Source of the DNA: Xestospongia muta
Taxonomy: Eukaryota; Porifera; Demospongiae; Haplosclerida; Petrosiidae
DNA length: 64,000 nt
Assembly: GCA_963693285.1 (NCBI GenBank)
Contig: OY848922.1
Span: 4,204,923-4,268,922, forward strand
Direction of reading: 5' to 3'
The notes beneath the pieces were generated by a model. The model was given only the letters and a program-made list of their open reading frames with translations. It searched no databases and was not told the DNA's origin. This document shows positions 1-9,929 of the stretch, piece by piece. Both the position numbers and the translations under genes were made by a program. Position 1 is the first letter of the stretch. Every line of letters starts with the position of its first letter.

Positions 1-495
1 GTGCTGTCTTTCTCTCTGGAGTTGTATGCCATTGATCCACCTTGCTTTGGTGTACATTCTCTATCATTTTGTTGTTTGTCCACTCCAAGAATGAGTCGTA
101 TCCCAACCCCTCCTCAATCACAGACTGTCACATTTGTCCGTGACCAACAACGCTTTGAAATAGACTTGTCAACTCGACAAATTTCTTCAAGAATGTTGTT
201 GAGAATGTTTAATGTGAGTGCTAATTGTTTTATTTATTATTCAGTGTTCGAATTGTTGTAGGTGGATCCTGCAAATGTGTGGTTAAGAGAAGATTTTAGT
301 GCACAGGCTTTCCTACCTGATGACGAAGGGATCTTCCACTTTCATAATCTTCAGTTCTCACCATTTATCACGATGTTTGTCGAGGGCTCTGATGCTTCCG
401 GAAGTTCTGGTTCCTCTTCAACTCCAACAGTTCGTCCTAATAGCTCTGTACTAGATGGCCATCCTCGTTTTCGGTGAGTGTTAACAGTGAAATTA
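1..495 (+). repeat. Left arm of large inverted repeat
   Basis: Positions 1-495 match the reverse complement of 2081-2575 almost base for base. Only a few substitutions are seen, several of them silent (for example an Arg codon CGA against AGA). The arm carries the first two coding exons of the RING-like gene at 91-1429. It begins at base 1, so it probably continues beyond the left edge of the window. Similarity fades a few bases past the splice donor at 477. Confidence 0.9.
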
Positions 496-1429
496 TTTAA
501 TGTTATTGGTACATAATTAGATCTGTAGTTGGAAGCAAAAACAGACATCTACTGAAAATCACTAGGGCCAGATTGAAAAAAGTAGGGAGAAAACCTGAGT
601 TTGAAATGAGTGTTGAAGCTTTTATTGAAATAACTTCAGAAAAAGCAAATGTGGACTATGTCAATAGCCAAATAAAAGAAATATGGGGATCAACTTATTC
701 ACTTGTATCAGCAGATGGCCACGAAGTGGCAGATTGCAGTGCTACTAGAGGTAATTAATGTGAATTTGAATATAACATTGTTTGCATTGAGGTTGGACTT
801 GTGGTGTAACTGGGCTGGCCTTTGGTTACTTTGCTTCTTATATACCATTATAGTGGCCACCAGTTGCAATATGCCTATTTGTTTTCCAAATGCCAATTTG
901 TATTTTGCTTAACAGAATGTGCTGCAACTCTAATTACTATTTTTTTCTTATTATTTGAAAAGGTTTAGACTTTTGGAAACAGAATGCTAGGAAATTTTAT
1001 GCAATTCCCAAGTCAGATATTACAACTCCCACTGTCAGTAATAAGCGAAAACGAGTTGAAACTGAGGATGATGATGAACCTGTGAACACATATCTCTCTG
1101 AAATAAGAGACAAACTCAACCTTTTATTTACTGTCACAAAAGATTTAAAGATTCCTATAGCTCTTAAAACTGTTTTCCAGAGCACATTTAATTGCAAGAT
1201 ATGCTTTGAGACACCCATGAAACCTCCCTTAGTACTGGCAGGATGCTGCAAGAATATAATAGGATGTGAACAGTGTGTGAATACTTGGTATGGAATAAGT
1301 GGGAGTTATGAAGAACTTATGAAGAAACCTTGCCCTATTTGTAATGTTGACCGTGGATATGCTCAGACAAGTCGATTACATGGACTAGATGATTTTGTTA
1401 CACAAGTCCAATGCCCCTTTGATGAGTAA
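91..1429 (+). CDS. RING-like Cys-rich protein, four exons
   Basis: Exons are 91-213, 262-476, 521-750 and 963-1429. All junctions are GT-AG and in phase, giving 344 codons and a TGA-free frame ending in TAA. The first intron is only 48 bp. Residues 1-112 form a region I do not recognise with a Ser-rich stretch. A basic segment (KRKR) and an acidic run follow near residue 205-220. From residue 267 there is a zinc-binding pattern: CKIC, then CC and GCEQC about 14 to 21 residues on, and CPIC near 313. This resembles RING or U-box folds, so a role as an E3 ubiquitin ligase is possible but not shown. ATG 91 is chosen because the same start is conserved in the mirror copy. It faces its paralogue at 1640-2485 tail to tail. 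Confidence 0.75.
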
Positions 1430-1639
1430 AACTACTCAATGAATTGACAACTTTCTCATAATTATTACTTACCAGATCACCATTTATCTCAAGTACAAAC
1501 CCTAACTCTCTTAAGGGTTAGAACATTCATTATTGTTTAGAAGTGAAAGTATTCATTATAATTAATATTTCTCAAATTAAAGAATTTGTTGAAAAAGTCT
1601 TACATGTACAGGGTTGACAAAAAATGATAACATTAAAAA

Positions 1640-2485
1640 TTAACTTTTTATGTCTGAGAGTACATTTAAAAGTTCATCAATACCATTGATACGCAAATAA
1701 TTTGAATGTGGGCAACTTGATTTGCACATCAGGCAAGGTACATCAACATGCCTTGAGACATACAATCTGTCCACACAATTTCCACACCCAATTATTATTT
1801 TACAACAATCAGCCATCATCACAGGTGGTTTTATTGGAATAGTATGACACAACTTGCACTGCAAACATGCATACATCACATGCAGTAGGCCTACAGGAAG
1901 TGTTATGTAAGCTTGCCTAAAAGAAGATATGAATACAAAACAGTAATTTGTGGCCTACTATTTACATATTGTAGACATGATGTAATAATTATAGGACAGT
2001 TAAATTACAATTAATTGATCACACAATTATAACAATATCAGATAATCTGACTATGAACATCTTCTAAGAACAGTAAAGAACAACTTCACTGTTAATACTC
2101 ACCGAAAACGAGGATGGCCATCTTGTACAGAGCTATTAGGATGAACTGTTGGAGTTGAAGAGGAACCAGCACTTCCAGAAGCATCAGAGCCCTCGACAAA
2201 CATCGTGATAAATGGTGAGAACTGAAGATTATGAAAGTGGAAGATCCCTTCGTCATCAGGTAGGAAAGCCTGTGCACTAAAATCTTCTCTTAACCACACA
2301 TTTGCAGGATCCACCTACAACAATTCGAACACTGAATAATAAATAAAACAATTAGCACTCACATTAAACATTCTCAACAACATTCTTGAGGAAATTTGTC
2401 TAGTTGACAAGTCTATTTCAAAGCGTTGTTGGTCACGGACAAATGTGACAGTCTGTGATTGAGGAGGGGTTGGGATACGACTCAT
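1640..2485 (-). CDS. Shorter RING-like paralogue, three exons
   Basis: Exons are 2485-2363, 2314-2100 and 1916-1640 (204 codons). Exons 1 and 2 mirror those of the plus-strand gene with only three amino-acid changes in exon 2 (S/A, R/H, L/Q). Exon 2 then joins in phase directly to a 3' exon carrying the same Cys-rich pattern (CKLC, CC, GCGNC, CLMC). The middle part of the partner protein (its exon 3 and the basic/acidic stretch) has no counterpart. The shared 5' part is almost unchanged while the Cys-rich part is well below half identical. This suggests gene conversion or recent copying restricted to the arms. The open frame and in-phase splice sites argue for a working gene. Confidence 0.65.
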
Positions 2486-2575
2486 TCTTGGAGTGGACAA
2501 ACAACAAAATGATAGAGAATGTACACCAAAGCAAGGTGGATCAATGGCATACAACTCCAGAGAGAAAGACAGCAC
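2081..2575 (-). repeat. Right arm of large inverted repeat
   Basis: Reverse complement of 1-495. The spacer between the arms (496-2080) holds the diverged 3' exons of the two convergent genes. Sequence beyond 2575 cannot be compared because the left partner lies outside the window. Confidence 0.9.
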
Positions 2576-3230
2576 TGGTCAAACTAGGGTGTTCCTAGAC
2601 AAACTGACAGGGAGAGAAAGAGTACCAGTGAGTTGACTATATCGAGAAACAATAAATTACATTACACCACAAAAGCAGGGCAAACTAGATTGGCTAAGTC
2701 TTGTGACAATTGGACTGTCAAAACTCAACTGGAGAGAGATACAGTCGCTAGTCTGTTGGTTATACCAAAATGCCAAAATTAGGTCAATGGTCCCTTATGG
2801 GGGGCTAACACTAGCTAACAATTAGATAAACTGACTATAATATTACAACTTGATCCTGCCTGAGACTAAGTTTAAGCTTGTTAGATTAACTCACAAGAGA
2901 GTTTACAGACACGTTTTAATCCAAATCGAACAGTTTTCGATCGAGACCAACCGATGACGACGTATTATAATAACAGTCAACTTAGAGAGAAACACCAGGA
3001 TAGTTTATTGAGTGAAATGTGTTTTGGCTCACAATATACTGCCCAGACGATGTGAGATAGCCTTGATGAGTCAAAAAAGATCAAAGTAGGTGAGATCAAG
3101 TCTGATACCATGTAATCGGAAGATAGCAGGAACGTGGCAACGTGTACTAACTGCGCTTGCGTAAAATAACTCGGGTTCTTATTAATGAACTTTGAACTTC
3201 AACAGACAATTACAGCAAGAAAACATCATG
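2576..3230. other. No gene seen; upstream of RING-like paralogue
   Basis: No open frame or known motif. As the sequence just upstream of the minus-strand gene starting at 2485 it may hold that gene's promoter, but I see no convincing TATA or Inr element. Confidence 0.4.
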
Positions 3231-4850
3231 CTAATATTGTGAAAGATATTCTGTTATGTAAATGAAGTATAGCACACATTTGCGAAAGATATGACTTTTA
3301 TCATTAACACAGCTGTAAAATACAGGGTCAAACTGTGGATATTGTGAATGAAATAGCTCTTGCCTTCTCTCCTTTAGAACAGGACTTGATTCCAAAGGAT
3401 CAATACCAAAAGAACTGGATCTTGTTAGTGAGCCACCCAGAGCCTCATATTCTCGAACAGCGTCACTGACTACTGGAATCAGAGTGGGCATAACAGGAAC
3501 CATGTGATTCTTTTTCTTCATAAGTATGTCAGGTATACCCTTTTCTGTAAGACAAATCAACTAAGATACATGTTGTGAAACTTACTCGGAATACGATGAT
3601 TATTCCAAGATTTTATAACAATTGTTGTCCCAACATTTGCAACTCTAATAGTTACCCAAGACACACAAAATTTATGTGTGTCATTAACCATATCTATTAC
3701 ATGGTCATTCTCCATTTCTGTTAAACATTGCTTGATGGGATAATTTACCCTTGAATTAAATTCTTCCCACATTCTCTCAACCACATGATTCTGCAATTAA
3801 GAGTAGATTATAAGAAATTTACTTGATTGCATGCAACTTACCATCGTTGAAGGTGTCTGTAAGTGTGGAGCTTTCCCTTTGTCATATCTGATGTGGCTGA
3901 GTTTTTCTTGAATAAACAACAAAAGATACCATTCCTTTCCCTTATCAACACGCACTTGATCCCAAATACCAAAATTCAATAGCAGAGGTCTACATAAAAA
4001 GAAACCTGATATGATGATTCCTATAAGGTCCTATAACTAGCTATATCACATGCATTATATCACTTAATGCATGCAATGCTTTCATCTGAATGTCTATAAG
4101 GCATTTGATGTATTTCAATATAGAAAGTTTACTGTATAGTAATAGGTTATTTAGAAGTAAATTTTGTAAGTACTTTTTGGTGGATTGAAGATTGATTTAT
4201 CACTTTTCATACATGCATGCATGATTACATGTATGTCTTCAAGTAATTGGCAAATTTACCAAATCATCCTGCCAATCTTATATGGCATTTTCTTGTGATC
4301 TTACCTAAAGACATGTTCATAGATCTCCAAGTTGTTCTTTAAAGGCATACTAGCAAAACCGACAATTTTCCTACTAAATCCATCGACGCAACAAATGTGA
4401 GTTACTCCATATCTGACTAACTTCTCATTTTGATCGATGTGTAATTTTTGCCCAAAATATTGAGCTATATATGGAATAGGATTCAACTTCCTCGCTGTGT
4501 CTTTTCGTCTTGCTTGATGATAAACAGGAGTAATATCTTTTAAAACTTTTCCTACACGGACCTCAGAAGCATGCATTCCTTCCGATGCCAAAAAGCCAGT
4601 TATTGTCTTTCGACCATAGACAGGTCCAACCTTTGCATAATATAAGAAAGCAATTGCAAGCTTATCCCTTGATTAAATAATTCACCTTATGAACTGCCCT
4701 GCTAACAGCATTATTTAGCTGAAGATAAGTTGGCCTGGAGGTTTTGTGAATATTTTTTAAGTTGCAAAACCTCTCAATAGATCGTATGCTAGCCCCTTGA
4801 TGTTTGGAAATCTTTTTTTTAAGTACTCTGACAAGTCTTTGTGAGTCCAT
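3231..4850 (-). CDS. Integrase-core (rve-like DDE) protein, five exons
   Basis: Exons are 4850-4686, 4630-4305, 3989-3842, 3790-3586 and 3544-3231. All join in phase to give 385 codons. The protein has an N-terminal helical part, then a retroviral-integrase-type catalytic core. Candidate catalytic residues are D121 (LHIDQNEK), D179 (VRVDKGKEW) and E218 (NHVVERMW). The second half (WNNHRIP, ALGGSLTR, FGIDPLES) matches a family of intron-bearing, transposase-derived proteins common in sponges, cnidarians and fish that I know by sequence but not by function. A longer first exon would start at ATG 4909 and read through a segment (WTHKDLSEYLKK) typical of the family. That frame is thrown off by one base near 4793-4796. 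The N terminus is therefore either the shorter ATG 4850 form or a frameshifted remnant. Confidence 0.75.
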
Positions 4851-4909
4851 TGTTCTTGTTCAATTTTCAGCATAACCAAGTCTTCAATATCAATCAATCG
4901 CACCGACAT

Positions 4910-5404
4910 GATTTAACTGATGTTAAGATATAATATTGCACAATAGTAATCTGATTTGCCTGATTATATATATATACTTATACTTTAAATATGAAGAGGT
5001 ATACTATACAAAATTTGAAAGAAAGGGTATACAGGTAGAGACGTAATTTATACCATATATATAATGTATTAGACAAACTGACAAAAGTCAACTTTGAGAC
5101 AAAATACCTACCAGGTTAGAGCCTGTAGGACCAATTCTTGAGAGTGAGTAACAATGCAAGAACGGGTCAAACCTCACTGCGATTAACGTCAGAGTGTCAA
5201 AGATCAGAGATAGAGAGACGAATTGGGAACACAAGCAGGACAAAGTCCTATTTTATTGATAATAGTCAACCACCCTGACCTAACTCAATCGAAAAAATAT
5301 TGGTTTTTTGGTTTTTTGAATTTTCATTTCTTAGGAAGATTTCGGCGCGTAATGGCGGAAATCGATTTTCAGAATATGAAATGGCGGAAATATACACTGA
5401 TCCA
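4910..5404. other. AT-rich spacer, no gene seen
   Basis: TATATA-rich upstream flank of the integrase gene. No open frame with recognisable content. Confidence 0.4.
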
Positions 5405-5580
5405 TGACACTACCAGGAAATTCACGATTATCATATTTCATAATTCACAATTTTACTGTGAATTCGCGATTATTCCACTTCTCAATTCACGTTTTTACCG
5501 AGAGTTCACGATTATTGCAATTCGTGAATTCACGATTTTATGGTGAATTTGCAATTCAAAATTTTAATTATTTAATTAGC
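5405..5580 (+). repeat. Degenerate tandem repeat of TTCACGATTAT-like units
   Basis: The core TTCACGATTAT / AATTCACAATTTT / GTGAATTCGCGATT recurs about every 20-30 bases, some copies inverted. Open frames here are made by the repeat (recurring FTII and NSRFY) and are not genes. Confidence 0.65.
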
Positions 5581-5789
5581 AATCTTCAATTTTGGTAAGT
5601 CTCGATACTCGATCATAGTAGAAATTCTCTCTATTTCACTATTTAAGATGGGGGTCAATTAGGGGTCAAAATGGGCGTGGCAACGAACAGAACGGTTCTC
5701 TTCTTATTATATGAAGGTACTTGGTAAGGTGATATTCTCAAGATACTATCTACTTTCTGTTCTCATTGACCTATGTTTAACTCATCAGA

Positions 5790-5905
5790 TTATAATTATT
5801 ATTATAATTATTATTATTGTTATTATTATTGTTGTTGTTGTTGTTGTTTTTGTCGTTGTTGTTGGTTGTTGTTGTTGCTGTTATTATCATCATTATTATG
5901 ATCAT
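5790..5905 (+). repeat. TTA/TTG trinucleotide microsatellite
   Basis: A run of ATT units passes into TTG units and back to TTA/TCA. An open frame of poly-Ile and poly-Val arises from it and is not a gene. Confidence 0.85.
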
Positions 5906-5940
5906 GGCCACTTCCAGGAGTCTTGTTCCTTTTTAAATAA

Positions 5941-6199
5941 TTAATAAATTTTTCTTCCAAAAACATCAACTATCTCAACTCAACTTCTATTCGAGATGAT
6001 TGGTATAAATTTTGAACAAGATATCTTCAATTTGCCCAGCTTTCTTTGACTAAAAAATGCTTTCTTAGTGTGCCACATAAAATATTGCTACTAAAATTAG
6101 AAAATATGGGGATTGGTAACTTTTCTACTGAGATGGATTTGTAATGATTAATCTGGTAGTGTATAATATGTTATCACAATGGCGTTCATTTAATAGAAC
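5941..6199. other. Unassigned flank of retroelement remnant
   Basis: AT-rich and without stable frame. It probably belongs to the same dead non-LTR element as the reverse transcriptase remnant that follows. Confidence 0.3.
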
Positions 6200-6460
6200 T
6201 ACCAGTCATTTCAGGAATACTTCAAGGGTCAGTACTAGGTCACTTGCTATTTCTAATTTACACAGATTATATTACTAATCTTTTCTTCTCTTTAGATATC
6301 TCTATGCTGATCATATAGTTTTATTGAAAGAAATTAGAGAGTCCCAGAAGACTATACCATCTTCAAAATGATATTAACCTTATTAATAATTGGGTTCAAG
6401 AAAATTACTTTAGTCTAAACTCTTCTAAATCGAAGTTGAATTTCACATTAATGTAGAGTA
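6200..6460 (+). pseudogene. Non-LTR retrotransposon reverse transcriptase remnant
   Basis: Reading with frame changes gives the reverse transcriptase landmarks LQGSVLG, LLFLIY and YIT. A broken active-site motif follows (YADH where YADD is expected, about 6300), then DINLINNWVQENY and SLNSSK. This order is typical of the palm region of Jockey/CR1/RTE-type LINE elements. At least two frame changes and stops separate the pieces, so it is inactive. No endonuclease part or poly-A tail was recognised. Confidence 0.6.
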
Positions 6461-6889
6461 CTCTTGAACATTTCAATCAGTATCTGTTTAAATAAAATTA
6501 TCTTATAATTAGAAGATATTAGCAACATCAACTATTCTTGATGTACTTTTAACTAATGAACTTACTGCACTCTATATTAAATACAGTATATAACAAAAGT
6601 AAGCCAGTACTTGGTTTTGACTTTTATACATTTTTATAAATATTACTGACAAACACACTTTTAAAAGGCTATATATTTCTTACGTGGGACAGTACTTAGA
6701 TTGCACTACTTTTTAAAACCTCTAACCAGAAAAGGGCATTGAGCTTTGAGTCAAACTATGTATATCAAATTGGCACACAAGTCATAGTTATAATGATGTG
6801 TTATGTTCCTTAAATCATCGACTATTAAAAGTAAGGAGGTTATTCCTCAAAACTGTTATCTTCCACAAACTCTGCCTGTTATTTCCATA

Positions 6890-8240
6890 GATGTCTCATG
6901 CCAAAAGCCTTAACATCTGTGCATGAGTCTTTAAACCAAAATTTCTATGAGTGGAAATAGTCAATGTAATAGATGATGAGGTTTTGGCACAAGATATGTT
7001 TGAGAAGTCTACTAGTAACCATTTCACATGACAAAAATTACATCATCCTAATTATTATGATTAGAAAGGCCCTAAAACCTAATTACCTAACATAAAGTCT
7101 CAAAATATTTATGACAGATCTTAAACAGCTAATTTCTACAAGTTAAAGTCATCAATGGAGTAGATATTGAAGTTTTGGCACAATATATCTTCATATAATG
7201 ACATAAGTAACCAATTCATTAAAAAAATGACATATCTGAAATGGTAAAATTACAATGGTCTTGTACCCTAATTGGCAAATGTAAAGCCATAAGATGTCTA
7301 TGGAAATTTCTAAACCCTAATTTCTATAAGTGGAAATGGTCAATGTAGTATATATACATTGAGCCTTTTGCACAAGATGTGTTTGGAAAGACATTAGCAA
7401 TAATTTCACATGAGAAAAATGTCATCATACTAATTGGTATGAGCACAATGGCCTTAAACCCTAACATGCCAAACGTGAAGGTCTCTATTGCAGTCCTTAA
7501 ACCATAATTTATATCAATGAAAATCATCAATGGAGTAGATACTGAAATTCTGGCACAAGATATGTTCATATATATAGTGGCATTAGTAACCAATTCACTT
7601 GAGAGAAATGACATCATTCTAATGTGCATGATTACAGTGGCCTTAAAACTATTATTAAACATAAAGCTTTGATATGGGTAGAGCATCCCTTAAAGTCTGA
7701 TCTCTAAGAGTCAAATGGCCAATGAAGTAGATACTCAAGCTTTGGCACAGGATTAATTTGGAAAGTCACATTAATAACCAATTCATCTTTGAAAAACAAC
7801 ATCATCTTAATAGGCATGATTACAAAGGCCCTTAAACCCTATTCACCAAACATAAAGTCTTAAGATCTCTATGACAGTCCTTCAACCCTAACTTCTATGA
7901 GTGAAAATGGCTAATGGAGTACGTAGTAAAGTTTTGGCACAAGATATCTTTGTAAAATGATGTTAGTAACAAATTTACATGACAAAAATTAATGTGAGTA
8001 CAAATATAAAATGGAATATATACTGGAGTTTTGGCACGAGATATTTATGAGAAAAATGACATTATCCTAATAGGTGTGATTACAATGGACTTACAGCCTA
8101 ATTGGTAACATAAAGTCTTTAAGATCTCTATGGCAGCCCTTAAAGTCTAATTTCTTTGAGTCAAATTGGCCAATGGAATGGATACTGAAGTTTTGGCACA
8201 AGATATCTATCTTTGGAAAGTGACTATCACTATTAATTGA
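6890..8240 (+). repeat. Tandem satellite, about 190-bp unit
   Basis: The landmark TTTTGGCACAAGATAT or close variants occurs near 6981, 7171, 7366, 7548, 7738, 7932, 8026 and 8189, giving steps of about 182-195 bp. The interval 7932 to 8026 is a half-length deleted copy and the last step is shortened. Each unit also holds a block like CCCTAATTTCTATGAGTG and one like CCTAATAGGCATGATTACA. The unit reads through its own stops, so it is non-coding. Copies are clearly diverged, so the array is old. Confidence 0.85.
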
Positions 8241-8299
8241 ACTAATGTAGCCTGAGAATCAGTTAAGTGAATAAATACGGCATGAATTATATTTTAATT

Positions 8300-8740
8300 C
8301 AGGCATAATTGTTTAATGTGTGTTAATGTATGGGGCTATAATCATTGCTTTATTGAATGACTTTTCTACCATTCCAACAGGTGTTACAGCCTGTACTGAC
8401 ATAACATTATATCCTATCTTATCATACATATCCATGTATACACCTATTACGAATCTGTACTTCACATGCATACATGTACATCTTACTACTTTCTTATATA
8501 AGCAGTTAGTACAGCACTGTCAAAGACATTATGGCAGTTGAAATCATTCTGTGCATAACTGTTGGCTTACAAATCAATTTCGAAGTCATACATATAAATT
8601 TTGTACTAACTGTGTATTCAGGCATCATTGTTTTATTGGATGACCTTTCTAGCAACAGGTGTTACAGCCTGTACTGACATAATATTATATCCTATCTTAT
8701 CATACATGTATACACCTATTACCAATCTGTCTAACCATTC
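8300..8740 (+). repeat. Two direct copies of a ~150-bp segment
   Basis: About 8302-8460 and 8621-8735 share long identical tracts, for example GGTGTTACAGCCTGTACTGA followed by CCTATCTTATCATACAT. The second copy lacks a few bases. The open frames are copies of each other and contain no recognisable domain. Confidence 0.75.
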
Positions 8741-9185
8741 ATTGGTCCTTTTGCACTCTAGCTACCTAGCCATTTGTCGATCTATCTATCCATATCTATC
8801 TCCATCAATCTTAGCTAGCAATTCATTGTCATAATCTCTTACATACATAATATATGACACACACGAGTTCTTGTAGTCTAGATACTGCTAGATAGTTGTA
8901 CATGCTATTAGTATCAATGACTATTATAAGTATCTATGAGTTTTGATTAGTAATCCATCACATTATTATAGCTATAAGTATATCACTATTTATGAGTGAG
9001 TAGATCTATATAGATCTATATAGTATTTATGAATAACCATTAGTGTCTACTATATTACTATCAATGAGCATGACCTGATGTAGCCAAGCTAGCATTGAGT
9101 GTTAAATACTGGTCAAGTTCATATGGTAATGAATATTAGTTATCATTCATTATCTTGTTGTAAAGAAGAGAGGGTAAAGGTCATG
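8741..9185. other. No gene seen; short AGATCTATAT repeats
   Basis: Contains a small direct/palindromic repeat of AGATCTATAT near 9001-9025. Otherwise nothing recognised. Confidence 0.35.
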
Positions 9186-9330
9186 TTTGATTGAGTTGTA
9201 GTTCAGTGACCAATCAGATTTTGTTGTGTCAAACATCTGTTCTTATTGTACTGCCATAAAAGTAAGTAGAAAGTAGAAATGAACATATTGCTAAAGTAAC
9301 TACTGTCTGCTCACAGTCAAGAGAGTAGAA
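9186..9330 (+). promoter_or_regulatory. Duplicated promoter-like segment, distal copy
   Basis: Holds a CCAAT-type core (GTGACCAATCAGATTTT), then TTGTACTGCCA and CTGCTCACAGTC. The same blocks occur in the same order at 9707-9840, just upstream of the first exon of the HECT gene. Promoter function is inferred from position and the CCAAT box only. Confidence 0.4.
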
Positions 9331-9637
9331 AATTAAAGAAAAAATTAGAAGCTATTAGCACAAACTATTGCTAACTGCAGTATACTGAGCCAAGTACATA
9401 CACAACAATTCAAGCAATGTTCTCAAACATGGTTCTTTTAGTTGAATAAAGGGTAAATGTCTAAATGGCTTATCAGTACCTGTTGGCTTACTATTTGTCT
9501 TAAATTTTATATAAATATAAAATTGTTTTCCAACATAACCAATGACAAATAATCGAAAGAACTAATATAGACATTTTGTAGATGATATAGGAGACCGACA
9601 GTGAACCTCAAATTATTTAAAAATATAAACACTACTT

Positions 9638-9656
9638 AATAATAATAATAATAATG

Positions 9657-9704
<48 letters not shown>

Positions 9705-9705
9705 G
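9638..9705 (+). repeat. (AAT)n microsatellite
   Basis: About 22 AAT units with one GAT interruption, lying between the two promoter-like copies. Confidence 0.95.
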
Positions 9706-9706
9706 A

Positions 9707-9840
9707 GTAAGAGTTCAGTGACCAATCAGATTTTGCTGTGTCAAAGTTCGTCCTCGTTGTACTGCCAAAAAAGGATCTAGAAAGTATAAACGAACGTCTT
9801 GCTACTGTTTGCTCAGTCTTTATGCAGTGTGAAGATAGGT
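9707..9840 (+). promoter_or_regulatory. Promoter-like segment of the HECT gene, proximal copy
   Basis: Repeats the blocks of 9186-9330 (GTGACCAATCAGATTTT, TTGTACTGCCA, TTTGCTCAGTC). It lies just before a probable non-coding first exon that ends at a GTAAGT donor near 9870. No initiator can be fixed from sequence alone. Confidence 0.4.
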
Positions 9841-9929
9841 TGGAAGTTTGAGAGAGAACTTTTGGTTGTCTGTAAGTATTGACTGTCAAATGTTTATGTT
9901 CTGTCAATGAAGTTAACTTATTTAACTAG

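Noticed and set aside
5223..5598. Open frame of 107 codons with FTII/NSRFY repeats
   Set aside because: Produced by the short tandem DNA repeat; no domain and no codon bias beyond the repeat.
5711..5944. Open frame with poly-Ile and poly-Val
   Set aside because: Translation of a TTA/TTG microsatellite.
7324..7686. Minus-strand open frame of 120 codons
   Set aside because: Lies wholly in the 190-bp satellite, and its sequence repeats with the unit.
9632..9907. Minus-strand frame ending in poly-Ile
   Set aside because: Reads the AAT microsatellite and overlaps the promoter-like segment on the wrong strand.
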